Shown here in pieces: positions 34,312 to 46,771 of a stretch of DNA of 64,000 nucleotides (position 1 is its first letter; the number at the start of each line of letters is the position of its first letter). This stretch comes from Ianthella basta (taxonomy: Eukaryota; Porifera; Demospongiae; Verongiida; Ianthellidae), in contig OZ025871.1 of the NCBI GenBank assembly GCA_964019415.1, positions 8,048,713 through 8,112,712 on the forward strand. The letters run 5' to 3'. The position numbers and the translations under genes were made by a program. The notes beneath the pieces were generated by a model. It had not been told where the DNA came from. It worked only from the letters and a program-made list of their open reading frames with translations, and searched no databases.

Positions 34312-35484
34312 GTTTGTTTTGGAAGCATTGTGGTAGTGTGTGTTGTGGGAAACTTCTTCAGACTGACACCCAATTCAAGTAATATGTGAACTTAGCATTG
34401 GTACGTGTATTTCTTCACCATCTATTAATATGATTATTTGTGCGAACATATAACGGATTGGAAACTTGGCATGTCAGTTACATTTGTGAGGAGATTTGAG
34501 GAAAGGTACACTTATACAGGATATTGGGCTCATATTCGACAAGTACGTATGATGTTATAAGATGAATTAATCAGAATCATATGAATTGGTTACAAGTTTC
34601 TGCACTTGGTAAAATTCTACACATAGCACGAAGTGACCCCTTTCTCAAATCTGCTCACATTTGTTAAAGTTGTTACAATAGCCACAGTGCAGGTTACATC
34701 ACAGTATGCACTGCTCTGTGCTGTATAGATACTTTCTGTGTTTATCATTTCCCCACCTGCCTGAGTGATGTTGAAAACACTTCTCAACATGAGAAATGTT
34801 TAACTGCTGTACTCTAATCTAGATGTGTTTTGTAGCATTAAATCTAACCAGAATACTGGCAAGTGTTTGGAGGAGGAATGTAGACACTAAGTAGAAACCA
34901 TACTCATCACTTTCAACACAGAACTGCATCATGTCTTGAAGTCGTCTGAAAGACAACCAATTGTAATTGTGTGGTACAGGACACTGTTAAGTTTCATAAT
35001 CATGTCTGTGCATGGGTGTGACGCAAGTCTTTAGTATGGAGATTATATAAAATACCATGTAAATTACTGTAGTGCATTCTGGTGGAAAGACTGAATGACA
35101 ATTGTGCTGTGAATGACAAGTCATCATTCACAGCACAATTGCCCTGTCTAACTTCTTCATGGAATTAAGGCGTTCAACTTTCCTGCGCTAAAATACAAAT
35201 GATGATGCAGCCACTCACCAAAAAGATTTGGTTTATTGGTGTATCTTTAGAATGGAATAGTTTAGAGACTAATCCCACTTTGAAAAGTTAGAGAATGCAA
35301 TTGTACTGTTAATGATGTCTTGCTTTGTCAGCCAGCCTTTACACTGAAAGCAAGCATGGTGAAACTGTATTGTTTATAGGACGTAACCTGCATGCAAATT
35401 TCATGCTATGTTCTTTGTGCTGTTATAACACATATGCTCATATGGACTCTTCCTTTACCATATTTGCATCCCCACCATCTTTAG
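34312..35484. other. Intron between 2A and CARD exons
   Basis: 1.2 kb, no further exon. Contains the perfect hairpin at 35099-35141. Confidence 0.5.
35099..35141. repeat. Perfect 18-bp hairpin with 7-nt loop
   Basis: CAATTGTGCTGTGAATGA, loop CAAGTCA, then the exact complement. Intronic. Too short for a typical animal microRNA precursor, but a perfect stem of this length is unusual. Confidence 0.75.
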
Positions 35485-35766
35485 TGTCAGTAATTCTCCA
35501 GAAATATGAAGATGAATTTTTTGAAGTCATTGATGCCAAATGCAATCTACTCCAATTGGTGCGCAAAGGTGTCATCACGCAAGACATTGAAAGACGTATC
35601 ACAGCCAGCAATGATGCTGATGGCAGAGAGATTTTGTTTAATCACCTCAAGCATCACAGCAATTTAGATGCTCTTAGGGAGTACTGTAAGGTCGCCTTTA
35701 AAACAACTGGCTATCCCAATGTGCAGAAACTGGCGGAAAAGATCATGTCTGAGCTGCCACAAGGAG
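35485..35766 (+). CDS. Gene C exon: CARD
   Basis: The acceptor CCATCTTTAG and the donor GTTGGT. Phase 1 to 1, about 94 codons. Six-helix death-fold pattern: VILQKYEDEFFEVID, CNLLQLVRKGVI, TQDIERRITASN, DGREILFNHLKHHS, LDALREYCKVAFKTTGYPNV and QKLAEKIMSEL. The GYPN before the last helix and the LVRKGVIT turn are typical of CARDs. Function: homotypic CARD-CARD recruitment of signalling partners. It directly follows the 2A exon, so after skipping it would be the N-terminal domain of the released protein, beginning with Pro. Confidence 0.85.
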
Positions 35767-36375
35767 GTTGGTTTTAGTTATCTGTGTATCAGTACCCTGT
35801 GCATGTGTTCAGTATATATTATATATTATAGATTCGTGCATTTATCTGTCAGAGTGTATGGTAACACTCAAAGTTGAGGTAGTACAGACTGTCTTGAGTC
35901 CCAATATAACTCTCTATGTAGATGGCCTGTGGTGAACATTACTGCTGCCCCAATAGAAACATATAGGACCTGAATTCGCTGAATCACTGACAAATTTCAC
36001 CAATTGTACTGTGGTTATATGGATTCAGTAAGCAAGCATGTCAGGACTGCGATCTGTGAGGGCCATACCCTGCGAGCAGTGTGCAAGACGGTTGAGAAAG
36101 TCGAGTTTTGTCTTCTCCGTTCTTGTGCACACATAACTCGCAAATAGAAACTGTACAACGCGTAGTTCAAGTGCCAAACCAGAGCAATTCTCTGGGGGTG
36201 TGTGCTTGTGTAGGTGTTGGAGTGCCACGGCAATTTAACTTGCCTTTAGACAGTTTACCTGTGCAACCAATCCAGCCAAAAAGAATCTACCCTCAAAACC
36301 ATGAAAATTAATCACACGAAATATTTTCAACAACGATTTACTTTATACATACAAAAAGCTCATGCGAACAGCTGA

Positions 36376-37933
36376 ATGAGTGTTAAAATGTCTCTACTGC
36401 AGTACCTGCAGCGTACAGACAGTTTACTGGACCCCAGAGGCTCACTTTCGTCCACAGTACAACGTCAATCAATCGCTCATGCGAACCAAGAGGTGCAGGC
36501 AGCCGTGGATTTGGACGTTGAGGTAAAAGAGAGGGGGAAACATGGCCCATACAACTGTTACAGTCTCGGGGATTGTGCTGCCATTGGCAGGTACGCTTCA
36601 CAACATGGTGTGGCTGCTGCAGCAAGGTTCTTTTCATGAAAGTTGAAGAGAACCGTATATGAAACAACCGTATGATTGATCAAAGCTGCGTACCTTCATG
36701 AAGTGCAATGGAAGGGGAATGGTGGACCAGGTGGAGACGTAACAGTGCTTCCCTTGCAGAAGCGCGGTAGACCAGTTCTGCTTGGCTCTGGCATTGATTT
36801 GATGTTCAGTTGTATCGGAAGAAGGTGAGAGATGGAAGTGGAGCCATGACTGCTAGGGTTGCAATGGCAGCTGCAAGGGGTGTTTTGCTGAGCTGTGGCA
36901 AAGCTAATTTAGTGGAATTTGGTGGACATGTTCAGCTCACCAGGCACTGGGCTTATGCACTGTTGAAGCGAATGGATTTTGTCCAGCCGAAAGCAACCAC
37001 TGCCACATGCTCCTGCAGGCTTTGCAATACTGAAGGAGGCCTTCCTCGATGATTTTGTTGAAACTGTGTCAATGGAGGAAGTTCCTACAGAACTGATATT
37101 GAACTGGGACCAAACAGGGATCCGTGTACAGATGGTTGGTGTGAATGACAAGCGCCAGATGACAGCAATTTTCTGTGGTGCCCTTACCGGTGATTTCCTT
37201 CCGGTGCAATTAGTGTACAAGGGGAAGACACCATGCTGCCTACCTCACTTTGAATTCCCTTTAGGATGGCACATCACTCACTTTCTCAATCATTGGTCAA
37301 CAGAGCAGACCATGCTGCAGTACATTGAATACATCATTCTGCCATCATTCAGCAAGTGCATGAAAGATTGCAGCTGGATAAAGATCAACTGGTGGCGGCA
37401 ATTATTGACTATTTCAAGGGGGAAATCACAGAAGCTGTCACCAGCCTCCTCGAGATGAACAATGTCCACGTCTGCCTGCTACCAGCCAATACCACTGATC
37501 TTCTTCAGCCCATGGATATTGCTGTGGTACAGCAAGTATTGAAGCTGCTGATGACATCACTGACATTGAGGAGCTACAGCCTATTGACCTGGGCTTGCCA
37601 GCCCTAAAAGAGATTGGAGCTAAGTGGCTGGTAGAAATGACAAGCTACATCAGCTGTAACTCCCAATTCATAGTCAATGAGTTTTACATGCAGGAATTAC
37701 AGGAGCTTTGGATGCCTACTGCAGTGGTGATCAGCCTGGTGAAGGGACAGGTGACATTGAGGAATCAGGGCATGCTAAACGTGATGAGTCAGAAGAGGAA
37801 GAGACCACAGATGATGAAGATGCATGATCAGGAGTCAGTGATAATTTTGATTTCAGAAAATGAAGAGGTAAACGATGAAGATGGATGTGAGTCAGACAAT
37901 GAAGAAGGGGAAGAGAGCGACCATGAAGACTAA
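36376..37933 (+). pseudogene. pogo/Tigger-like transposase, several frameshifts
   Basis: ATG 36376 begins a frame with a helix-turn-helix-like GPYNCYSLGDCAAIGRYASQ and HGVAAAARFF (stop 36639). The DDE part resumes in another frame at about 36979: LILNWDQTGIRVQMVG (first Asp), TAIFCGALTGDFLPVQLVYK and NHWSTEQTMLQYIEYI. It continues in a third frame from about 37356 (DKDQLVAAIIDYFKGEITEA, then DLLQPMDIAV) and in a fourth to 37933 with an acidic tail. At least three frame changes and internal stops in 36640-36978 mean a dead copy. Terminal repeats were not identified. It lies in the intron between the CARD and linker exons. Confidence 0.85.
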
Positions 37934-40143
37934 GACAGTCAAGAAGGGAAAGAGAACAGTCCGACTATGAAGACTATGAAGAAGAGGATGTGGCGACAGA
38001 TTATGAAGACGATTGTGAGGTACAGATTAAGTTACAGTCATAATAAGAGAGTGACTGTGAAGACATTCAGTGACTGGTAGCTTCTAGACAGTTTGTTGAC
38101 TTATATTCAGTCAGGCTAATAGCTACTGACATAATGTATTTCATTTTCTCAAACACAGCATGCAACACTGTCTGTGCATCATAGTGAAATGTGAGCAAGT
38201 TCAAATATAACACAGACAAATATGGGCATGCATGTGCATACTTTGTTAGCCAACTATAGCTAGTAAGCTATTTCAATAACTGTTTTAATTTCTTAATGTC
38301 ATTGGACTTAGCTGAAAACTTCGCTGAACACAGAATCTTGAGCCCTCCTTGAGGTAGATCGAAAGAATATCGTCATCTATCAGTGACAGTACTCTGAATG
38401 GAGCCTCCTCGCCTCAGAAAGAGCGAGCAAACACGGGAAGTCTTCTTTGGTAGGTGTCCAATCCCCATTGCCTCCTTCTTCACTGCCACAGCATGCCTGT
38501 CCTTAGCGTTTACTGGCCCTCTTTTGCAATCAAGCACTTCCCCATCAGCAGCCTCCCAGGTGTCACGATTCACGTGAAAGCCATGAACACAGAGATCCCT
38601 TTCCTATTCCTCCATTCTCTCTGCGTACGTGACTAAGTTTTGTGTTGACAATTTTTGTGGTTGCCACAGACCACGAAAATATTTTTACACAATAATTTAT
38701 CCCCCAAAAATTTGCGAACACAAACATTTCCCGAATTACAGTATGTTGTGCATTGAACAATGCCATCCTTGTCTGTCTGTGCCTTTCCAAGAATTACCAC
38801 TTGGGCATTTGATGTTGTATTACCAACTTCATTTGTAGTGGTAATTTGATGCAATATCCTTATTAGTACAGATCATGATAGAGTTGTACAGCTGCTCCTT
38901 ATCTTCTCTTTGCGTACCTGTCTGGCTCTGATCCAGCTGAGCCTTCTGAAGAATCATGTGAGCTTACAAAGGTCAAAATTTGGCACACGGATGTTGCATT
39001 ATTTACATACTAATAGGGCATTACCGCATGCTTATACTTCATATGCAGAGGTGAAAGGGCTGTCAATGCATGATGTTGATGACAATACACTAACACTCTG
39101 TAAGCCTTACACTGGTTAAGCAAAATAACCACCGGGCAAGGCTGCTCTATAGGTAAATTGTTACATGAGGAAGCCATTCATCAAAGCAAGCTGCAGTGTG
39201 CTAATTTTGCATAACACCACTGTTTACATTTTCACACCTCATAACACACTGCGTCGAATGGGGCTCTTATTTGCTAACCCAATCACTTTCTAGCCTTAAA
39301 CAAACGTTTTGTTTACTGTTTTAGCAAAATGCATTTGATATTCATCACCTTGTGAACTTTCTCATGACCATTGGCTCTGGAATGATTAGTGCTTGGCACT
39401 TGGAAGCATGGTCATGAACATAAATGAATGCCTAGCACATGTGTATTTTAAGGCAGTGTAATTGTGCATGTACGTAATTGCAATGATGTCTTTAGTGATA
39501 GAGAAACCATGATTCCCTTTCCCGAGTTCACTTGATGGATCAACTTGAAGGTAGGTCTCCCAAGTCCTCTAGTCGTTTAAATCCTAGTACACTCTCTAAA
39601 AAGGAAGTTCATACGCTGCTTGTAGGACTTCTAATCATCTGCCCTAGTGCTGGCTCAAGCGGCGCCGACGCTTTTTCAGTACGAGAGGCCGCTGACAGCT
39701 TTTTTCTTGCGACGCTTCTCGCCTTTCGCCTTGTGCTCCGAGAAGAGTGTGTGCTCTGGTTTCTATAGTAACTTCAGGTTTGGTCAGGTCAGGTTTGTTC
39801 GGTAAATTCATTCGACAGCGAACGAATTCAAGCGCTAATCGCTGCTGCTTGAATTGTAACAAGTCAGTTATAACTAGAACTTGGACATTGGAATATAGGA
39901 TTGAATTGGATAAAGTCATTACTAATATGTACCTGAAGGGAGAGGGGATTGTGAGTACAGCATGGGCACCTGAGTATTTTCAAGGATAGCCATACCAATT
40001 GATTGCTTGCACTAGCTCATGGGTCTCTTCAATTTACTGTTTTACAAATTGTCCTGCTTGTTTTCTGTCCCCATGCGATGATGCACATTCTCAGTTGTCT
40101 ATTGACAAAATTACTGGTTTGTCTGTCTTACTGTACTCTGCAG
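37934..40143. other. Intron of gene C (rest)
   Basis: No exon with good signals. Around 38640-38750 the sequence (GACCACGAAAATATTT ... CCCGAATTACAGTA) looks like one end of an AT-rich MITE, but its partner end was not found. 39650-39860 is locally CG-rich without a supported gene. Confidence 0.4.
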
Positions 40144-40211
40144 ATGACAGAGGAGGAGAAATAGGGCAGCCAGGTGGAGTGTCTACCTTACAATCTAGTA
40201 GAGAAATGGAG
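40144..40211 (+). CDS. Gene C exon: CARD-NACHT linker
   Basis: The acceptor CTGTACTCTGCAG and the donor GTTAGC. Phase 1 to 0, exactly what is needed to connect the CARD exon (ends phase 1) with the NACHT exon (starts phase 0). Encodes DRGGEIGQPGGVSTLQSSRE and ME. Short and without domain signal, so support rests on splice sites and phase. Confidence 0.5.
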
Positions 40212-42578
40212 GTTAGCCCAGCTGAAGTGTAAGGGTTTCTGATATATGTCTGTGCTTATTAGGTGTGTGGGTGTATGTGCCTTCCACCATCATCAATGGA
40301 AGGATATTACTAAATTTTTTGTTGCTGTATTCAACTTACTTCATAATTTTGGGATTGACCTGTTCATGTGCTGAATTTTGAATGCAAGTTAATTATTGGG
40401 TGATTGGCCGTAATGGAATTGGTTCTCTATTTCTTTATTCTGTGCATCCTGTTGCCATGACAACTTTTATATGATTTTTAAATCTTGTGGACTTGTCTTA
40501 AGCTTCGGCGCTGGAGTCTAGATCCGATATTCATTCTCTGTAAGCAGAGTGTGTGAAGGTCTAAAACCAATAGTTCCCTCAGACATGATGTGACATCATT
40601 ATAGAATGCCTTGAGGCCTTAATTGCTACAGGCAAGGCACCATTTTGCAATATGTAGCACACGATTTGATTTCCGTTCTCCACCTAACCCTAACCCTAAG
40701 ACCACACTACATAACAGCAAAGCCATCTGGGATGTGAGACTAGCCCTGCACCATATTTAGAACACTTACCACTTCTAAGAATTGCAAGCCTTACAAAGAT
40801 TACTCTGACAAATATGCATGGAGTTTGCACTCAGACTCCATAAAACCTACAGAAACAAGGGTGTGTAAAAATGTTTCCTACAAGAACAAGGACAGATATC
40901 TAGGGATGGTGGCATGTGCATGGTAAAACCACCTGGCGGAAAAACCCTTCAGTAACAAGGAGGGACCTGTTCCGTGCTACAACCCAGATCAGCGTCCGCT
41001 GACTTCTATTCGCTTTGGATACGTTTTCACCATCCCTGTATACACCTGGCAATATTTTGCCACCCCCACCCCCCCTTGAGCATCATCCCCTTTAGACCAC
41101 CAGGTAGATCTGGCCATGCATATTAACGATTTCTCTACCTTGCTGTGCTCTACAGTCCTACCTGCTTTCCCTTGCCACCAGGTTGGTTCCTGCAAATGAC
41201 TTACTTGTCTACCTTGCTGGGGACTACAGTCAACTTGGGGCTTCTCTCTTCAGTTCCATTGCATGTTTCTGTATAGCTATCTGTTGCATGACCCATGCAT
41301 CTTCCGTAAGGTCAGCATTAACATGCAGCTACGTCTCTTGCTCTGTCATGATAGCTGACATTATGACAAATGAACAAGGCATACTGATTGCTCCAGCTGT
41401 TCGCTACTCTGGTGGCTGCAAATCCTCACACCAACTTTTAGTGCTTATCTCTATAACATCACTCACCTTGTTCACTTCCTGCATGGTCAACACTTGTGAG
41501 GTTCACAGTCCTTAGCTATGCATAGTGGCCTTCAGCCTATCTACATGCACCTGCAGCTACGTATGTGCCTAGGTGTAGTTACATGACTTGCAATTCATTG
41601 CCTTTCCTCCAATTTCTTTATCTCATGTGTACATATGAATTAGTAGCATACAGATGAAGATGAATAGCTGGGATGGACGTGCAGTAGTAAGAGGCACGGC
41701 AAAATTATGCCAGATGTAGGATGGTGAAAATGTATCCAAAGTGTCTTGAAGTCAGCGGACGTTGACCTGGGTTGTAGTACAGAAAGGGGCCCCTCCTTGT
41801 TCCTAATGGTTTTTCGCCAGACAGTTTCCATGAACACATGTCACAATTCCTACAATTGTCCTTGTTTTTGTAGGAAACTTGTTTAGTATGACACACCTAA
41901 CACTTAAATGCTGCCCAATCGGCATCTGAAGGGATTTAGAACACTCTGTACTTGGGCACTTCGTGCCATTAAACTGTTATAGTTTGAAGTGTGAAGGAAT
42001 GCAATAAGGAATGCAATTGTGTGCAGTGATTGCTGAATCAAAGCTTATTTTGTTGAATTTGCTGCCTACAGTATGCATACAATTTGGCACAGTGAACATT
42101 TTTAACTGATGACTACACTTCTGCTATAGTTAGGTTCAATAGTTTAGAATACTGGTGGTTGTTTGCCAGTGCTTATGGATGAGACCTAGTAAACCATATT
42201 TTGTGCAAAACTGATATGCAGATGCTATGCAGGTATGCTTATATTGCAGATCAAATGCGTACGCATCCATTTATATAAATGGACTTTAAATGAGTAACTA
42301 CGTAGTACAGGCAGTGCATAGAGAAGTAGAATGATGAGGTTATACATAAATGTTTTAGAAGGAAATGACTTCAATGAATACATAATTATCTTGCATAAAT
42401 ATTGCATATCATGTGCATGAATTTAAATTAATGAATAATTAATAAGAAAATTTTAGTAAAGAAATTAATAATGTAATTGAACATTAATGATGAATTAAAC
42501 AATCAAATTATATGCACATTCTAGCATTACAGAAGCTAGGTAAGTAAGCATGCAGAAATCATCATAGCAGCTAAACTG
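40212..42578. other. Intron of gene C upstream of the retrotransposon
   Basis: No coding signal. A short telomere-like run lies at 40683-40699. AT-rich sequence at 42410-42530 may be the 3' tail side of the minus-strand retrotransposon. Confidence 0.4.
40683..40699. repeat. Short telomere-like run
   Basis: CCTAACCCTAACCCTAA, nearly three CCCTAA units. Could be chance or a scar of double-strand break repair. Confidence 0.5.
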
Positions 42579-45498
42579 TCACATGCAAGGGAAGTCCATG
42601 GTGGGGCTCCACAGGGCGGTTCCTTGGATGGCTGCTGAGTTGCCCCGCTGGATGGCCACTGAGAGTCGCTTGAGCAAGTACTGGTGAGACGACGGCTCAC
42701 CAGTAGCCTCCATCACCTTGCGAGTCAAGTCTCTAAGGAACGACTCAGATTCAGGTCCAATCACCCCAAGTGTCTCCACTGCAACAGGGACAAAGAAGTG
42801 GTTGCCGTCAAGGTTGGCGTACTTCTGCCTTTTGCGGTACTCGGCCTCAGCTGCGACTGCCCCTGCCTCCCGTGTGGCGAGTGGCTCGTAGGAGCTGGCA
42901 AAAGTGTCCGGACATATGCATGTTGCATCCCAAATCAGAATCTTCCCTCCCCTCCAAGGCAACACTGAGGCCCCATCTGGCCTTTTGCCATCGGAGCGGT
43001 AGAGACCAACAGGCTTAAGATGGGATGGGATCTGGGCTGCGTCAAGGGATCTCTTGACAAGGTCATTAACGGCTGCATGTCGAGAATGGCGGCCCTGGCT
43101 GTAACGGCAGCTGAGTCCATGGGTTCCTAGCTGATCTACCTCAGACCCACACTGAAGGCACTGATGTGGTCGGCAAAGAGGAAGGCCCGGATGCAAACCA
43201 ACAGCAATCCGAGTTGTCTCGTTGTCCATCCGCAGGCCCAGGGGTGCCACAGGGAGAGCGTTCAGCCATACACCCGCACCCCTGCTGGCCACGGCCAGTA
43301 GGCGGGCCCGTGTTCTGGGTTCCGAGGCTGTCTCAAATAGGGTCTCGTAGGAGGCTTCAATCACTGGTGCATCCCATGCCTTCTGTTGGTGTGCACTAGA
43401 TGGAGGGGGCGGAGGCTGCTCGTGTTTTTGGCTCCAATAGTTGAGGCCCAGCTTGATGTATGGTTCTGGGATGCCTTGCAGCCTTGGAGGGAGGATCCCC
43501 TGAATCAGTCCAGTGCAGCCAGCAGCAGAGGCCAAAAAGGCAGATGGTGCCAGCTGAACTGCACTCCTGATGCCAATACCTCCGGATCTCACTGGGAGCG
43601 AGGCTTGTGCCCATGCACTGTCATCAATGCGGGCATTGATGATGTCACCGAGGATGTCACGAAGTGCATCATCAAAAACCTTAAGTTGAGGTGAGGAGAA
43701 ACAGGGAGAGGAGCGTAGGATGTGCATAACTTTGGGGATGACAAAAGAGTGCCGTAACAGGAGCAATGCGTCCTGGGACTGGAGGAGTTGTAGTCTGTCC
43801 CCCATCAGTCTTAGCTTCTCAGCCTTCCTTTGGATGCTGTCATTCACTGACTTGCCTAATGGGGCTCCCAAGATCTCGGCCTCCTCCAACTTCACGGTCT
43901 GTAGGCCTGGTACTTCCTCCATCATTGCTTCCCTGATGCCTATATCATCACATATCAGTTCTGACTTATGGCGGTTCAACTGCAATCCTAACTTTGCTGC
44001 TTCACTCTCTACCCTCTGAAGGTCCTGCAGCACTTCATCTTTATGCCCTCCTAAAGTCCCATCATCTACGTAGAAGATCCGGAGTTCTGATTGTAGGCTC
44101 TTGACAAGGGGATGAATGGTTAGACAGAACAGGAAGCAACCCAAGGGGTCTCCCTGCTGTATCCCCTCTGATGAGTGAATGACCTGCCCACCGCAAAATA
44201 GATTGGATGGCTTCTCGTAGGCTGAGTGGATAAAGTGATACAGTTCTTGAGCTGACTCTCGCACCACATTTAACATACAATCTTGTCTGAGGGTGTTGAA
44301 CGCATTTTGGAAGTCTAGCTTTAGCAGTACGTGACTAGAAGGCAGGTCCTGAATGTACATTTGGGCCGCATGGACAGCTGCCTTGCACCCTTGTGGTATC
44401 CCACAACCCAGTTGAAGGGGTGCCATGGAGGATCCAATGGAGTGGAGGAAGCGGGAGCCCGCACATTTAGCGACCAGGCCACTGCTATGGGCCTGACCCC
44501 CCCCCCCCCCCCCCCCTCCCACCCTTCTTCCCCAAGAGCTATCAGATTAGCACCAAAGAAGAAGGGGCGGACAGCTGTGCGTGTCTTTCCCTGCAGAACT
44601 AAGTTGCTAAAGGCTGTGAGGGATTGTAGCAGTCTCACTCCCCCTCCCTCGGCAGATGGACTGGTTAGGTCTCGAAGGTGCTGTGGATGGATGCTGTCAA
44701 GCCCCCCTGCTGCTCCACAGGGGGAGGAACGAATAGTTTGGGCTACTTCCTCATCTGTGACTATGCAACAAGGGGTGGTCCCTTCTGGGGGTGGTGGGAC
44801 ACAGGAGTTGGGGTGTGGTGGTGGGTGTTTAGCCTTCAGAGCTGTTTTGTCTCCTCATTCAATGGTAGGATGGAGTCACTGGAGCAGGTGAGACGCACTG
44901 CCCCTTTGTAGTCCCCTTCTTCAAGCTTGGTCGAGACTCTGTGGGCCAGGGATCTAAGGGGGTCCTGCACTTGCCGTGGGTTCTGCTGGTTGATGGGTGC
45001 TGGAATCCGCAGGTCACTCTCATCTCTGAGCAAATGATTGACTTCAGTAGCTAAGCTCCTACGGTGACCCCCTCTCCTCCTGCTGGGCAAGCACAAGCAG
45101 CGGGAACCAAACCTGAATAATCGATCCCAAGAGCGATTGTCATTGCACCTTACAACTCCATCCAAGATGTCAGCCAGTTTGTTGGCGCCTTGCACGCGCG
45201 TGGGATCCTCTTCAGGACCTTAGTGGCTGGAGCTGGCTTGAGAGATGAATGTAAGGGGGTAGACGATTACTCCCTTCGTCCGCTGCTGGCTGTACTGAGG
45301 TAGGGGCACTGGCGCTTGGTGGAATCGCAGAGGCGGGAGGAAGGATAGCTGTGGGGCTCCTACCTGAACCAGCACAGCGATCGTTTAGTGGACCGTGACT
45401 CCCGCCTTAGTCACAGGCATTGATCGGCAGCACACAGGACAAGGGGCCCGCGCTGGTTCCCTCAGATCCCTCAGCTCTTCTACATTGTCTTTGTTCAT
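42579..45498 (-). pseudogene. Non-LTR retrotransposon: reverse transcriptase with C-terminal restriction-like endonuclease
   Basis: Minus strand. The N-terminus (ATG at 45498) reads MNKDNVEELRDLREPARAPC with a zinc-finger-like CPVCCRSMPV..GVTVH, then a stop. Further fragments are at 44836-45195. The main frame (to the stop at 42579) has RT motifs: LLKLDFQNAFNTL (motif A), SEGIQQGDPLGCFLF (motif B) and FYVDDGTLGG (catalytic YVDD, 44061-44072). These are followed by a CxxC..H..C knuckle (CLQCGSEVDQLGTHGLSC) and GKRPDGASVLPW..ILIWDATC, a PD-(D/E)xK-like endonuclease. This order (zinc finger, RT, knuckle, endonuclease) fits R2/NeSL/HERO-type elements. It is broken by frameshifts, one near RPIAV and one at a 20-C run. 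Confidence 0.85.
44497..44516. repeat. Poly-C tract (20 C)
   Basis: A homopolymer inside the RT frame, read as poly-Gly on the minus strand. A likely place for slippage or a sequencing-length error. Confidence 0.9.
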
Positions 45499-46771
45499 TG
45501 CAACTTCAAATTACTTTTGAGATAGCTAATAAAAGGTATTCTCATACTTTGATCCTGTCACATCAACAGCAACTCACCGCATAGCACAGATCGAGTCAAC
45601 TTGGAATCAACTCGCACCTTAACACCTTCACACCGCCATCTATTCCATCTATACCATCACGTTGTCAATTGATGATGACAATTATTATAATATTTGTTTC
45701 TGTAGTGCAATGTATTAATATAGACCTGGCCGCATTTACCCTGAGTTGTATTGTGCCTTTGTTTTTTTGCTATTTGTTGATAATAGTAAAATAAAGTAAT
45801 AATAATTATAACTCCAGTGCTGAAAGGCGCTTCTTATTAGAATGGCAAAATTTATGTAATGACCAAGGAGCATCTAGAACGACGCCTAGCACATGTGTTA
45901 GAGCAGAATAGTTGTTGAGCCCACACGTATAGGGTAGCTAATCCTTTCTGGTAGCTCAACTTCTGGCCATCTTTCTGTCTGCCTTTCATTATTCGCTGTT
46001 TCATAGGTTCTCGTTTAACAATGCTTTGTTTGAAGGCATTGTCACGAAAGTTCTTTAGTCGCCACTGGATGTTATTTCACGGAATACAAAACTTCCTTTC
46101 AGTGGGACAAACTCCATGGTGTCTAGCATACAGTACAACGTGCTGCTTTGTTTCGCAGTGTATTGGCATTGAATGGACTTGGCACTTGTGGACTCTTTGC
46201 TATCAATAAGTGCAGGTGCCACCTGGACACCCTCTTTGTCAGCCTGTACCTCACTGAGTTCTTGTGAGCGCTTCCTTGGTCACCCCACAGGTTACTTGAC
46301 TCGCTTAACCACCTTCTCCCATGTTCTGTGGATTTGAATGAAGCAGCGACATAGTCCTCTGTGCTGATGCGGCTAAAGTGGTCCATCAGGGTTACCATTT
46401 CGCAGTCTCATGCTCAGCACGCGGTAGTGCGAAATAACTCATATTCCACTCCAGTAATTTAGGTGTCGCCTAACATTATTTCCAATGCCCAAGTGTGCTT
46501 ACAATTGGAACACGTGCCCTAGGAGGCACTTTAATTGGGGCAGCACCTATATTAGAATTATATGATAGTTTGTTTGATGAGCCAACCACGAAATACTTTA
46601 ACGACAAAATTCCCAAATTATGTTAGTCATCGTGTAGTATAAAGACTATGTTTTGTACACCCGGCAGAAGCAGCCAGCCTACTTCATCATCATCATCATC
46701 ATCATTAAAATGCATAAGAGCCTCTGATCTTACTGATTTAAATATGCTCTTAATCTTGCTTCTCCTTTCAG
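45499..46771. other. Intron upstream of the NACHT exon
   Basis: Contains AT-rich sequence with AATAAAGTAATAATAATTAT near 45790, resembling the 3' tail of a plus-strand LINE, and a (CAT)n tract at 46685-46705. No exon seen. Confidence 0.4.
46685..46705. repeat. (CAT)n microsatellite
   Basis: Seven CAT units. Confidence 0.9.
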
